64,000 nucleotides of DNA from JAPPHA01 sp963662815 (GCA_963662815.2 CAXXWA010000004.1:62001-126000); one strand, 5' to 3'; shown: positions 53,198 to 62,763, counted from the stretch's first letter. The notes: generated by a model not told the origin, from the letters alone. Program-made: numbers and translations.

Positions 53198-54621
53198 GCG
53201 GCGGATACGCCTATCCGTTTGAGCTGCCGCCGGAAGAGGAAATCCGTTTCCATGATGCCGGCGCCGTCGAAGGACGCCCGGCAGGCGTTCCGTCGAGCTA
53301 CGACATGGGAGGCTCGACTAGATGGACGCCCGAAGCGATCTCGGAAGTTCACGCGCTGGCGCAGCTCGGACGCTACCAGGTGAGGGGCTACAACACCTTC
53401 AACAAGCGGCTTCCTACCTTCGACGACCTGACGTTTGTTCCCGCCACCATGACCCGCCTTCCTCTGGAGGGCTATCGCGAGAGCTGCGACACCACCACGG
53501 TTCTGGGCGGCGGGCGCGGTCCTGACGTCGTCGCCAACCCGCTGGAACTGAAGATCCCGATCTACATCGCCTCGATGTCCTTCGGCGCGTTGTCTGCAAA
53601 TGCCAAGGCCTCCCTGGGTTACGGCGCTTCCAGGGTCGGCACGCTGACCTGCACCGGCGAGGGCGGGATGCTAGAGGAGGAGCGCGAGGCGTCGCAGAAG
53701 CTCGTCTACCAGATGAGTCCCGCGCGCTACAGGATCGATCTCGACCATCTTCGCCGCGCGGACGGGCTGGAGATCGTCGTCGGTCAGGGCGCGAAGCCCG
53801 GAACCGGCGGACTGCTTCTGGGCATGAAGGTCAGCCCGCGCGTGTCGAGCATGCGAACCCTGCCCGAAGGCGTCGATCAGCGCTCGACCATCCGCCACCC
53901 GGACTTTCTCGGGGCCGACGATCTTGCCGTGAAGATCGAGGAACTCCGGATCGCAACCAGTTTCAAGGTGCCGATCTTCATCAAGATGGGAGCCACGAGG
54001 CCCCGCTATGACGTCGCCATCGCCGCCAAGGCGGGGGCCGATGTCGTGGTGGTCGACGGCGCGGAGGGCGGAACGGGCGCATCGCCGGAACTCTTGCTCA
54101 ATCACACGGGAATTCCGACCATGAGCGCCATCCGTGCCGCGCGCGAGGCGCTGGACGAATGCGGGATGACCGGAATCGTCAGCCTGGTCGCGTCCGGCGG
54201 CATCCGTTCCGGCACGGACGCGGCAAAATGCCTCGCGCTCGGAGCCGATGCGGTGATGATCGGAAATTCGGCAATGATCGCGATGGGATGCAACAGTCCG
54301 CGCTACGTTGAAGACTATGCGCGGATCGGAACCTCGCCGGGCGCCTGCCACCACTGCCACACGGGCCTCTGTCCGGTGGGCGTGGCCACGCAGGATCCGG
54401 AACTCGAAAAGCGCATGAACCCGAAGGCCGGCGCGGAGCGCGTCGCTCGTTTCCTGACGGCGATGACCATGGAGATCACGACGCTCGCGAAAGCCTGCGG
54501 AAAGTCGAGCGTGCACAACCTCGAGACGGAAGACCTGCGCGCGCTCAGTTTCGAGGCCTCGGCCTTCACCGGAGTCAAGTTGGCGGGCATTGATCGCGCT
54601 TTCGCATGGCAGCCGGGGTGA
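53182..54621 (+). CDS. glxD: FMN-dependent glutamate-synthase-domain protein, GlxD/MgsC-like
   Basis: 479 residues. MSFGALSANAKASLGYGASRVGT, GQGAKPGTGGLLLGMKVSPRVSSMR, VVVDGAEGGTGASPELLLNHTGIPT and SGGIRSGTDAAKCLALGADAV mark the FMN barrel; CHHCHTGLCPVGVATQDPELEKRM supplies the cysteines for the [3Fe-4S] cluster. With GlxB and GlxC it should amidotransfer or aminate a 2-oxo acid or make an N-substituted glutamate. Overlaps glxC by 16 nt. Confidence 0.9.
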   Translation: MADDLSGGYAYPFELPPEEEIRFHDAGAVEGRPAGVPSSYDMGGSTRWTPEAISEVHALAQLGRYQVRGYNTFNKRLPTFDDLTFVPATMTRLPLEGYRESCDTTTVLGGGRGPDVVANPLELKIPIYIASMSFGALSANAKASLGYGASRVGTLTCTGEGGMLEEEREASQKLVYQMSPARYRIDLDHLRRADGLEIVVGQGAKPGTGGLLLGMKVSPRVSSMRTLPEGVDQRSTIRHPDFLGADDLAVKIEELRIATSFKVPIFIKMGATRPRYDVAIAAKAGADVVVVDGAEGGTGASPELLLNHTGIPTMSAIRAAREALDECGMTGIVSLVASGGIRSGTDAAKCLALGADAVMIGNSAMIAMGCNSPRYVEDYARIGTSPGACHHCHTGLCPVGVATQDPELEKRMNPKAGAERVARFLTAMTMEITTLAKACGKSSVHNLETEDLRALSFEASAFTGVKLAGIDRAFAWQPG

Positions 54622-54682
54622 CGCGATCCTGTCGGGCGGTACGCAGCCAATCCTGACCGCGGGCTCGACACGGGCGCGTCCT

Positions 54683-55792
54683 TCAGGTTGAGGGCATGCG
54701 ATTCCTGTCCGGCCGGTCCTTGTCGGCGCGAAACAATCGATCATCCTCTTCCTGCAGCGCCAAGGGCCCGGCAGCATCTCCTATGCCTGCAACGGATTCG
54801 ATTCGCTCCGGATCGAACGGTTTGAGCCGGCGCGCCGGACATCCCGAAAACATTGCGGAAAGGTCGCTTTCGATCATGTCGCCGATCAAGTGCCGGCCGC
54901 CTCGCACCGCGGCTGCCCGGTGAGGAGAAAGTATGACGTTCGGCAGCTTTCGGATCGCGTGACCTCGGTCGAGGGGTTCGGTCGGAAAGACGTCCGCGAC
55001 GACCCTCAGGCGCCCCCTTTCCACTTCCCTCGTCAGTGCATCGAAGTCCACCAGATGGGCCCTGCCGAGGAGAACGACGAGCGTGTGGTCCCGCATCCTG
55101 GCCAGCCGTTCGGCGGAGATGAGTCCGCGGTTTTCGGTCGTCGGCTCCGCTGTCACGAAAATGCAGCGCGAAGAAGCCAGAAGATCGTCAAGACCGCAGG
55201 AATCCACCCGGAACCTTTTGGAGGCGACTTCCGGAAGCCAGGGATCGAATGCTCGAATGACGGGGCGAAAGGGAGCCAGCAGGCGTGCGAGTTCCTGCGC
55301 TATCCGGCCGAAGCCGACGAAGCCCACGTCTTCGCCGAAAAGCGAAAAGTCGGTATCCGGGTTGTCGGCAAGCCAGTTTTCGGCGCCTTCGCGGAACGCT
55401 TCATGTTCCGCGACCAACCCGCGCGCACCGGCCAGGGCCATGGCGAGGCCCATTTCGGCGACGGTTTCCCGGAAGCCGGGCGCACAGGAGAGAACCTCGA
55501 CGCCTCTCCTTGCGCAGGCGCGGTAGTCGATCGTATCCGGGAAGGCCCCCGAGACTTCGACCACGGCGCGAAGCTTCGGCGCATTTTCCAGCATTTCCTC
55601 CGTGACGCGCGGCCGTGCAGCAACCATGACCGATGCATTCGGCCAGGCGTCCCGCAAGACGTGCGCCGGGATGGGTTCGTCCCGGCCCCAGACGACCTCC
55701 ATGTTCCGGAAGAGCGCGGCGCTCGTTTCAGGCGAAAACAGCTCCTCCATTGTCCGCCAGTGGGGGTCGAGGATTGCAACGGGTCTTGTCAC
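54683..55792 (-). CDS. D-isomer-specific 2-hydroxyacid dehydrogenase family protein
   Basis: 369 residues. NAD-binding VGFVGFGRIAQELARLLAPFRPVIRAFDPW, TEPTTENRGLISAERLARM, and the substrate region ends SPHRAAAVRGG with the catalytic His. The usual N-x-x-R-G block reads VLLGRAHLVD here. The last 30 residues are an unusual charged tail (EEDDRLFRADKDRPDRN). Final gene of the LacI-led operon; GTG start overlaps the ATPase stop (GTGA). Could reduce or oxidise a sugar-acid derived from the imported glycoside. Confidence 0.85.
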   Translation of the reverse strand: MTRPVAILDPHWRTMEELFSPETSAALFRNMEVVWGRDEPIPAHVLRDAWPNASVMVAARPRVTEEMLENAPKLRAVVEVSGAFPDTIDYRACARRGVEVLSCAPGFRETVAEMGLAMALAGARGLVAEHEAFREGAENWLADNPDTDFSLFGEDVGFVGFGRIAQELARLLAPFRPVIRAFDPWLPEVASKRFRVDSCGLDDLLASSRCIFVTAEPTTENRGLISAERLARMRDHTLVVLLGRAHLVDFDALTREVERGRLRVVADVFPTEPLDRGHAIRKLPNVILSPHRAAAVRGGRHLIGDMIESDLSAMFSGCPARRLKPFDPERIESVAGIGDAAGPLALQEEDDRLFRADKDRPDRNRMPST

Positions 55793-56859
55793 CGGACTTC
55801 ATCGAACAGGTGGGCCTGTGCCGGGTCGAAGTCGAAGCACACTGCATCGCCGGACTCGAGAATCGTGTCCTCTGGAAGGGCTGCAATGATCTTGTCGCCC
55901 GAATTCAGCCGAACGTCGACGACCGTTTCGCTTCCGAGACGTTCAGTCAGGACCACCGTGCCGTTCAGCAGCCCGGACCCGGCCTCCACAGGGCGCAGGT
56001 ACTGCGGACGTATGCCGAGGGTCGCTTTCTGGCCGGAAGCGAAGCGCCGGCCGCCGTTCCCCACGCCGAGGCCGTTCAGGGCCGGCCCCGAGACCCGTGC
56101 GGAAACGGCGTCCGCGTTGTCCACGGAGACGTGGATGAAGTTCATCGACGGCGCGCCGAGGAAGCCCGCGACAAACAGGTTGGCCGGTACATGGTACAGA
56201 TCCATCGGCGCCCCCGCCTGCATGACATCGCCGTCCTTCAGCACCACGATCTTGTCGGCGAGCGTCATCGCCTCGACCTGATCGTGCGTGACGTAGATCA
56301 TCGTGGTTTTCAACTGTTCATGCAACGCTGCGATTTCCTGCCGCGTGCTCATGCGCAGCGCTGCGTCGAGGTTCGACAGCGGTTCGTCAAAGAGGAATAC
56401 CGACGGGTCGCGAACGATCGCGCGGCCGATCGCGACCCGCTGGCGCTGACCGCCGGAAAGTTGGGAGGGGCGGCGGTCGAGAAGGCCTTCCATTTGCAGC
56501 ATCCGGGCGGCTTCGGCGACCTTCCGTTCGACGATGTCCTTTTTTTCCCTCCGGATCGTAAGGCCGAACGCTATGTTTTCGCGAACGGTCATGTGCGGGA
56601 AGATCGCATAGGACTGGAAGACCATGGCTACGCCGCGCTCCTTGGGCGGCAATTCGTTGACGACGCGGTCGCCGATCCGGAGTTCGCCGCTCGTGATGTC
56701 CTCGAGCCCCGCGACGAGTCGCAGGAGCGTCGACTTGCCGCATCCCGAGGGGCCGACGAAGACGACAAACTCGCCGTCGCCGATGTCGATGTCGACTCCG
56801 CGGATGACCTCGACGGAACCGAATTGCTTGCGGACGTTGGAAAGCCGAATGCTGGCCAT
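55789..56859 (-). CDS. ABC transporter ATPase (MalK/UgpC class)
   Basis: 356 residues. Walker A GPSGCGKSTLL, Q-loop FQSYAIFPH, signature LSGGQRQRVAIGRA, Walker B VFLFDEPLSNLD, H-loop YVTHDQVEAM, C-terminal TOBE. Energises the permeases 57821-59762. Its ATG is 1 nt after the GH32 stop. Confidence 0.92.
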   Translation of the reverse strand: MASIRLSNVRKQFGSVEVIRGVDIDIGDGEFVVFVGPSGCGKSTLLRLVAGLEDITSGELRIGDRVVNELPPKERGVAMVFQSYAIFPHMTVRENIAFGLTIRREKKDIVERKVAEAARMLQMEGLLDRRPSQLSGGQRQRVAIGRAIVRDPSVFLFDEPLSNLDAALRMSTRQEIAALHEQLKTTMIYVTHDQVEAMTLADKIVVLKDGDVMQAGAPMDLYHVPANLFVAGFLGAPSMNFIHVSVDNADAVSARVSGPALNGLGVGNGGRRFASGQKATLGIRPQYLRPVEAGSGLLNGTVVLTERLGSETVVDVRLNSGDKIIAALPEDTILESGDAVCFDFDPAQAHLFDEVR

Positions 56860-56860
56860 G

Positions 56861-57817
56861 TCAGGGCTCCAGTGAAAGCGTGCCGTCTGATCTGGCGAAA
56901 ACCGGGTCGGGGTCCATGATGTAGCCTCCGAAGCATGCCGCCCTTCCGTCCTTGAAGCCGAGGATTTTCAGGCCTCCGTGATCCACTATGCGTGCGCAGT
57001 AGCGCATGGCCCTCGTGTCGAGCACGCCGCCTTTCGGAAGCCGCCAGGGGCCTCGGGGACCGTTGCCGATCAGATAGTGGGTTCCGCGTCCGATCCGGCC
57101 GTTTTGCGCAACATTGCCGGGGGACTGGTGGTCGGGATCCATGCTGAAGAGGCAGTACCAGTTTCCGCCGAATTCGAAGACCTGCGGAACCTCGAGCTGA
57201 CCCCAGCCGCCCTTGTGAACGGGTGGCTGCAATTCCCAGGTCATCAGATCAGGCGAGGTCGCGAAGCCGATGCAGCCAGCGTCATTGGCCTCTTCGATGC
57301 CGCTTGCGCGGGCGGTGAAGTACATCAGCCAACCCGGCCCTTCGGGATCCTTCATGACCCACGGGTCGCGCATTGCCCGGTCTTGCCAAATTCCCTCCCA
57401 GTCGACTTCGTAGTGCGCTGCGTTCGGACCGGTGAGGTCGAGGCAGAGGCCGTCGCCTACGCGTTCCCAGGTCTCCAGATCATGGCCCACGGCATGGCCG
57501 ATACGCTGGATCTTCGCGTCTTCGGCCTTCGACGTGCCGGTGTAGAAGTAGTGCCAGCGCCCGTCACCGCCGCGCAGGGTCGATCCGGTCCATGTCGTCG
57601 CATCCTCCCACGCCGGGCCTTCCGGCGGGGACAGCGCGGTGCCGCGGTTCTCCCACGTCACAAGGTCGTCGCTGACCGCGTGGCCATGGGAAACGTTCCA
57701 GTGCCGCAATTCCGGATCGCCGATGGACTTCGGCGCCTTTAGATACCAGCAGTGCCAGCATTCGCCGTCATGAAGATACCAACTGTCCCAGACCCAGTGA
57801 TCGTCGAGCGCAAGCAT
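56861..57817 (-). CDS. GH32-like five-bladed propeller glycoside hydrolase, cytoplasmic
   Basis: 318 residues. WVWDSWYLHDGECWHCWYL near the N-terminus, WTGSTLRG, RDPWVMKDPEGPGWLMYFTAR (the RDP block of clan GH-J) and EVPQVFEFGGNWYCLFSMD (E, acid/base). This is the GH32/GH68 fructoside-active fold. There is no signal peptide, so it acts on an imported fructoside or related sugar. It lies between permease and ATPase genes of the operon. Confidence 0.72.
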   Translation of the reverse strand: MLALDDHWVWDSWYLHDGECWHCWYLKAPKSIGDPELRHWNVSHGHAVSDDLVTWENRGTALSPPEGPAWEDATTWTGSTLRGGDGRWHYFYTGTSKAEDAKIQRIGHAVGHDLETWERVGDGLCLDLTGPNAAHYEVDWEGIWQDRAMRDPWVMKDPEGPGWLMYFTARASGIEEANDAGCIGFATSPDLMTWELQPPVHKGGWGQLEVPQVFEFGGNWYCLFSMDPDHQSPGNVAQNGRIGRGTHYLIGNGPRGPWRLPKGGVLDTRAMRYCARIVDHGGLKILGFKDGRAACFGGYIMDPDPVFARSDGTLSLEP

Positions 57818-57820
57818 GAA

Positions 57821-58690
57821 CTATCCCTTCACGCCCGTTGAGGCGATTGAAGCGATGAAGGCCCGTTGCAGCACCAGGTAGAAGACAAGGACGGGAACCG
57901 TGATGACAGTGAGATACGCCATGATCTCGCCCCAGGCCGTGTTGAGCTGGAAGAAGTAGAGAAGCCCGACCATGATCGGGCGCAGGCCTTCCTCCTGGAC
58001 GACCATGATCGGCCAGAGGAACTGGTTGTTGTACATCTCGAGGAACTTCAGGATCGCGACCGTCGCGATCACCGGTCCGGAAAGCGGCATCACCACCCGG
58101 CGGTAGACCTGAAACCAGCTTGCTCCTTCGACGCGGGCGGACTCCACCAGATCTCGCGGCAGGTCGCGGAAGTACTGGACGAAAAGGAAGATCTCCAGCG
58201 CCCGTATGATCCAGGGGATTATCTGCACCTGGTAGGAGTTGAGCCAGCCCCAAGTTATGCCCTCGGAACTCAACCACGGCAGGTTGTTGACCAGGAGCAG
58301 CAGCGGCACGGCCACCGTCTCGAACGGCAGGATGTAGGTCGCGATGATCAGCGCGAGCACCGCCGACTTGCCATGCCAGTCGATGAAAACGAAGGCGAAG
58401 GCGGCGACCGACGCCAGGAAAAGCGACAGCACCAGCGTGGTTGCCGTGATGAATACCGAGTTGAAAATGAAGATCCCGACCGGGGCGCGACTGAAGGCTT
58501 CGCGGTAGTTGTCGAGGCTGATGTCGCCCACTGGAAGGAACGCGCGGACGGACGAGCTGTCGGAGAGAAGCTGCAGGTCGGGCTTCAGAGACGAAATGAT
58601 CATGAAGACGATCGGAAAGACAAAGACGCAGGCGATGAAGCCCAGGAGCAGGTAGCGCCCGACGAGTTGGGTCTTGCGCTCGAGCGTCAA
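57821..58690 (-). CDS. ABC sugar permease (MalG class)
   Basis: 289 residues, six membrane helices, EAA loop LVESARVEGASWFQVYRRVVMPLSG. Starts with TTG at 58690 behind an AGGGAGAAG ribosome site; no ATG or GTG is near. Separated from the MalF-type gene by 1 nt. Confidence 0.9.
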   Translation of the reverse strand: MTLERKTQLVGRYLLLGFIACVFVFPIVFMIISSLKPDLQLLSDSSSVRAFLPVGDISLDNYREAFSRAPVGIFIFNSVFITATTLVLSLFLASVAAFAFVFIDWHGKSAVLALIIATYILPFETVAVPLLLLVNNLPWLSSEGITWGWLNSYQVQIIPWIIRALEIFLFVQYFRDLPRDLVESARVEGASWFQVYRRVVMPLSGPVIATVAILKFLEMYNNQFLWPIMVVQEEGLRPIMVGLLYFFQLNTAWGEIMAYLTVITVPVLVFYLVLQRAFIASIASTGVKG

Positions 58691-58691
58691 C

Positions 58692-59762
58692 CTACTTCTC
58701 CCTGATGAGCCAGCGCTGGATGAGCGAGATCGAAAGAACGAAGAGGAAGAGGAAGACGGAAATCGTGGATCCGCCCGAAATGTCCTGCTTGCCGTATCCT
58801 CGCTCGACCATCTGGAACACGATGGACTGCGTGCTGTCGAGGGGGCCGCCGTTCGTCATGACCGCGATTTGCGGGTAGAGCGTGAAGGCCTGCATGGTGA
58901 TGATGATCATGATCAGGATCGCCGTGTTGCGAAGCCCCGGCCATGTCACGTAGCGGAAGGTCTGCCAGCCGGAAGCTCCCTCGATTCTTGCGGTTTCATA
59001 GAAGGAGCCCGGGATCGTCTGAAGTCCCGACAGCCAGATAATCATGTGGAAGCCGACACCCTGCCAGACGGACATGGCCATGATCGACGGCAAGGCGGTG
59101 GACGTCTGGCCGAGCCAGTCGACAGGTTGCATCCAGCCGAAGGACAGGAAACCGAGCAGGGTGTTCAGCAGCCCGTTCTGCCCGTCGTAGATGAACCGCC
59201 AGAGCATGGAGACCACAACCATGGAAATGACAACCGGCATGAAATAGATCGTCCGGAAAACGTTGATTCCCCGGACTCTCCGGTTGATGAGAAGCGCGAG
59301 CCCGAGCGCAGCCGCAGCCTGCACCGGGGCCACGACGACCACGAACAACAAGGTGTTGCGCAACGCCTTCAGGAAGACCACGTCAGTCGCCAAGACGAAG
59401 GTCCGGCGATCCTGCCCGCGGTCGAAGCTGAACCACTCGCGCTTGCGGTAATACTGCGGGAAGTCTTCCTTGTCGCGGGTGTAGGCGCGCAGGCGCGGAT
59501 AGACGGGTTCCCCGTCCTTCGTCCTGATCGCGCCGCTCTCGTCTCGCTCGGGTTCAAGCGTGAGAATCGCGATGCCGAACAGGCGTTCGTAGTTCGCCGT
59601 TCCGACCCACTGGGTGGGATTCGGGGAGACCAGCCTCTGGTTCGTGAAGGAAAACCCGATCGCCATGAAGAAGGGCATGATCAGGAAGGCGACGACAAGC
59701 AGGAACGCCGGCCCGGCCATCAGCCATCCGGCCTTGTTCTGCCTCGTCAGTTTCGAAGCCAA
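58692..59762 (-). CDS. ABC sugar permease (MalF class)
   Basis: 356 residues, six helices with a roughly 95-residue periplasmic loop after helix 1 and the EAA loop YETARIEGASGWQTFRYVTWPGLRN. TTG at 59762 has GGGGAAGG four bases upstream and starts LASKLTRQNKAGWL; upstream residues in the same frame derive from the hairpin and are not part of the protein. Confidence 0.87.
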   Translation of the reverse strand: MASKLTRQNKAGWLMAGPAFLLVVAFLIMPFFMAIGFSFTNQRLVSPNPTQWVGTANYERLFGIAILTLEPERDESGAIRTKDGEPVYPRLRAYTRDKEDFPQYYRKREWFSFDRGQDRRTFVLATDVVFLKALRNTLLFVVVVAPVQAAAALGLALLINRRVRGINVFRTIYFMPVVISMVVVSMLWRFIYDGQNGLLNTLLGFLSFGWMQPVDWLGQTSTALPSIMAMSVWQGVGFHMIIWLSGLQTIPGSFYETARIEGASGWQTFRYVTWPGLRNTAILIMIIITMQAFTLYPQIAVMTNGGPLDSTQSIVFQMVERGYGKQDISGGSTISVFLFLFVLSISLIQRWLIREK

Positions 59763-59781
59763 TGGTCCTTCCCCGTCCGGT

Positions 59782-59808
59782 CGGGCGGGCCGGCGACCGG
59801 CCCGCCCG
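59782..59808 (-). terminator. GC hairpin between binding-protein and permease genes
   Basis: CGGGCGGGCCGG and CCGGCCCGCCCG form a 12-bp perfect stem with a 3-nt loop, 9 nt past the binding-protein stop. No T-run. Same position and style as in the other two uptake operons of this window. Confidence 0.6.
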
Positions 59809-59817
59809 GACTGGCTG

Positions 59818-61078
59818 TCAGTTGCCGTAGCCGTTGTTGGCTTCGATGTCGGCGTCGATCTCGTCCACTGCCGCATCAAGCGTGTCGGCCACGTCGGCGC
59901 CATCCGCGATGTCGGCCAGGGCCTTTTCGAAGATCTTGGCTACAACCGGATAGCCCGGGGTTACCGGACGCACGAGTGCCTGGGCTTCGGAGAGGCCGAA
60001 GAAGACTTCAAGCTTTCCGCCCGGCGAATAGTTCGCGGTCATCGCGGCAGCCGAGGGTGTCGAAGGGATGAGGCCGATGCCGTCCGAGAAGGCGGCAAGA
60101 TACTTGTCCTGAATGGCGTGCTCGATCCAGGCGGCGGCACCCTTGGGGTTGTCGCAGGTCTTGGTCACGCCGAACTGCCACGACGCGGCGCCGATGGTCG
60201 GGCCATTGCCGAGATCGGGCGCCGGAAGGAACAGAACGTCGTCGACGCCGCCGTCCATCGTTGCGACGGCTGCCCAGTTGCCGTTCCACGCAAAGGCATA
60301 CCTGCCTTCGATGAACCCGGTATCGCGATCCGCGCCGTCCTGGCTGTTGCCGGGCGCATACCCGCCGGTGAAGAGGTTCTGCCACCACTCGCCGAACGCC
60401 AGCGCCGCATCCCCGTTCAGCGCGCCTTCGGCCGTCGTGTAGCTCGACCGGTCGATCATGTCGCCGCCGAAGGACTGGATGAAGGGACCGAAGGCGTAGG
60501 GAAACCACTCACCCTTCCACGCCATGCCGAGGTCCAAGGCGTATTCGTACTTGCCCGAGTTCATGGCGGCGTCGAGAGCCGCCATGAATTCCTTGTTCGA
60601 CCACGGGTCGTCGAGCGTCGGAGTGCGCAGGCCAAGCTCGTCCAGCGTCGACTGACGGGCATAGAGTGCGACCGCTGCATCCCAGAGGCCGATCGAATAG
60701 AGCGTGCCATTCCAGACGCCCTTGGTGCCGGGCAGGAAGTCAGCGATCTTGCTTTCGTCTATTGGCAGCGGCTGCAGGTAGCCCGCCCATGCCCAACGAG
60801 GCATGACAGGACCGTCAACGTCAACGATGCAGGGCAGGTTGCCCGCCAGTGCCGCAGCCTCGACCGAGTCGTTGTAGCTCTCCTGCGGGAACTCTTCGAT
60901 AACGACCTTGTAGTCGGACTGCGAGTCGTTGAAGTCGGCGATGATCTGGTTGATCAGGTCGCCTTCAACATGGTTGCCTGCGCCGTGGTACCAGAGCAGA
61001 GACTTCGCTCTGCGCCATGGCCGAACCAGCCGAGATTGTTGCGGCCGCCAGCGCGGCGCCAAGAGGCTTCAGTTTCAT
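59818..61078 (-). pseudogene. ABC sugar-binding protein, frameshifted inside the signal peptide region
   Basis: ATG 61078 begins a proper signal peptide (MKLKPLGAALAAATISAGSAMAQSE), but one extra base at about 61007 sends it out of frame (stop near 60965). The mature binding protein continues in the next frame as SLLWYHGAGNHVEGDLINQIIADFN..., to GYGN at 59818, about 395 residues. Removing one base restores a normal family 1 binding protein of 419 residues. Because everything else in the operon is intact, a sequencing error or recent mutation are both possible. Confidence 0.82.
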
Positions 61079-61092
61079 GAGGACGTTCTCCC

Positions 61093-62229
61093 TTAGTTGG
61101 TTCTGACTTTCGTCACTGGGTTTAAGGCGTTCACGGATGAACGCCAGAATACGGGCCCGGCAACAAGCTCGGGTCCGGCAAACTGCTTGTTCTTGTTGTT
61201 GATCATGTCGAGGACGGTAGCGGCCGCGCTCCGGCCCATGGGCAGGTAGGGCAGCTCCACCGTCGTCAGCGGCGGATAGAGCGTTTCGGCGATGGCGCGG
61301 TAGTTGTCGAACCCCGCCATCGATATGTCCTCCGGCACGCGCATCCCGCGAGAGCGAATCATGCCGTAGACCCGAAGCGCCATCTCGTCGTTGCCGCAGC
61401 AAAGGACGGTCGGCGGGTTGTCGAGGCCCAGCACGCGGTCGAGCGCGGCATTCAGCAGCGAACCGTCGTAGTCCTGTACGGTCTTGCGGCCAACGAGTTC
61501 GAGGGCGGGATCGCAGCCGATTCCGGCATCCTCAAGCGCCCGGCGGTAGCCTCTGGAGCGCAGCTTTGCGGCCACCATTGTCGGGTCGAGCGACAGATAC
61601 GCAATCCTCTCGTGCCCCGCCCGGATGAGTTCGGCGACGAGATCGGATTGGCACTTCTCGTCATCGGGAAGGATTGCGGGGGTTCCAGCCTCGTCGAAGC
61701 AGTTGACCAGAAGGACGGGACAGGTCGCGCCGCCCGTATCGAACATCGTCTGCTGATGATATTCCGCAACGTAGACCAGAGCCTCGACACGGTGTTGCAG
61801 GAAGGTCCGCACCAGCTTGGGCACTTTCGCCGACGACCCGCCGGTATCCGCGATCATCAGCGTCTTTCCGCTGTCGGCCATCACCTGCTGGATGCCCTGA
61901 ACGATGTAGAGATCCGGGAGGCCGGTCGGTTCCGTCGGTTCGATCTTATGGCTGAGAGCGCCGGTAATGAGCCCGATCAGGCCCGACCGATTCGACCGCA
62001 TCATCCTGGCGGCGTTCGAAGGAACATAGCCGAGTTCGGACATTGCGGATTCCACGGCCTTGCGGGTCTTTTCTCCCACGGGCGCGTCGCCGTTCAGAAC
62101 CCGACTCACCGTCTTCGGGGAAACCCCGGCCAGTTTCGCGACATCGTAAATCGTGGCCAATCCAGCCTCGCATGATTCGATCAGGTTCTGTCCTTCTTCA
62201 AGCCAGCCAAGAGATGACACCGATGTCAT
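61093..62229 (-). CDS. LacI-family regulator heading the GH32/ABC operon
   Basis: 378 residues. HTH ATIYDVAKLAGVSPKTVSRVLNGDAPVGEKTRKAVESAMSELGYVPSNAARMM, then a sugar-binding core (LVNCFDEAGTPAILPDDE, HERIAYLS, GRSAAATVL). ATG 62229 gives a 26-residue leader before the HTH; the true start could be nearer. It is 14 nt upstream of the binding-protein gene on the same strand, so it belongs to the operon it controls. Confidence 0.9.
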   Translation of the reverse strand: MTSVSSLGWLEEGQNLIESCEAGLATIYDVAKLAGVSPKTVSRVLNGDAPVGEKTRKAVESAMSELGYVPSNAARMMRSNRSGLIGLITGALSHKIEPTEPTGLPDLYIVQGIQQVMADSGKTLMIADTGGSSAKVPKLVRTFLQHRVEALVYVAEYHQQTMFDTGGATCPVLLVNCFDEAGTPAILPDDEKCQSDLVAELIRAGHERIAYLSLDPTMVAAKLRSRGYRRALEDAGIGCDPALELVGRKTVQDYDGSLLNAALDRVLGLDNPPTVLCCGNDEMALRVYGMIRSRGMRVPEDISMAGFDNYRAIAETLYPPLTTVELPYLPMGRSAAATVLDMINNKNKQFAGPELVAGPVFWRSSVNALNPVTKVRTN

Positions 62230-62481
62230 ATAAGTTCAATGCGCAGTTTGCAAATGCTTGGCAGCTTTCGCGTTCCTATGGCAGCAAGTTCGGACTCGGC
62301 CAGAACCGAAATTGTCCGAAGTCAAGTGGAAGTGCGTTCAATGTTCATCTTGCGTCGGGCGAAGCTATTGCATGAACATGAAGGCTCCGGCATCCTCTCC
62401 GCACCGTCCGGAAACGCATGGCTTGCAGATGAGTCCTGAGAACGGTCCTCAAGGCGCCGGCCTGACGCCGCGTCCAAGGGC

Positions 62482-62763
62482 TTGACCGGCGCGCATCCGG
62501 GCGCATGTCCGAAGACATGGCTGGCGCTTCCCTCGATACATTTGGCGGTGACGCGCCAACTCAAGGCCACGGGCTTTGGTTCCGATCAGGCAGAGGCGAT
62601 CACCTCAGCTGTGCGAGCTGGCGTGACCGGTGGAGTAGCGACCAAGGCCGATTTGGCGGAGCTGGAAACTCGACTGACGTGGCGCATCATCATTGTTGGC
62701 CTCGCCTTGAACTCCGCCGCCGCCGTAGTCGCCGCAGTCGGCTGGATGCTTTCCGGGGGCTGA
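62482..62763 (+). CDS. DUF1640-like small coiled-coil membrane protein
   Basis: The segment LAVTRQLKATGFGSDQAEAI, VATKADLAELETRLTWR and the helix IIIVGLALNSAAAVVAAVGWML fit the short DUF1640/CCDC90-like pattern (helix, ATKADLA coiled coil, one C-terminal membrane helix). The usual N-terminus (MSEDMAGASLDT) is in a neighbouring frame from ATG 62505, so one or two bases may have been lost near 62537. As annotated it starts at TTG 62482; probably a damaged gene. Confidence 0.5.
   Translation: MTGAHPGACPKTWLALPSIHLAVTRQLKATGFGSDQAEAITSAVRAGVTGGVATKADLAELETRLTWRIIIVGLALNSAAAVVAAVGWMLSGG

Noticed and set aside
62247..62254. TTTGCAAA palindrome upstream of the second LacI gene
   Set aside because: Only 8 bp and not extendable; too short to call an operator.
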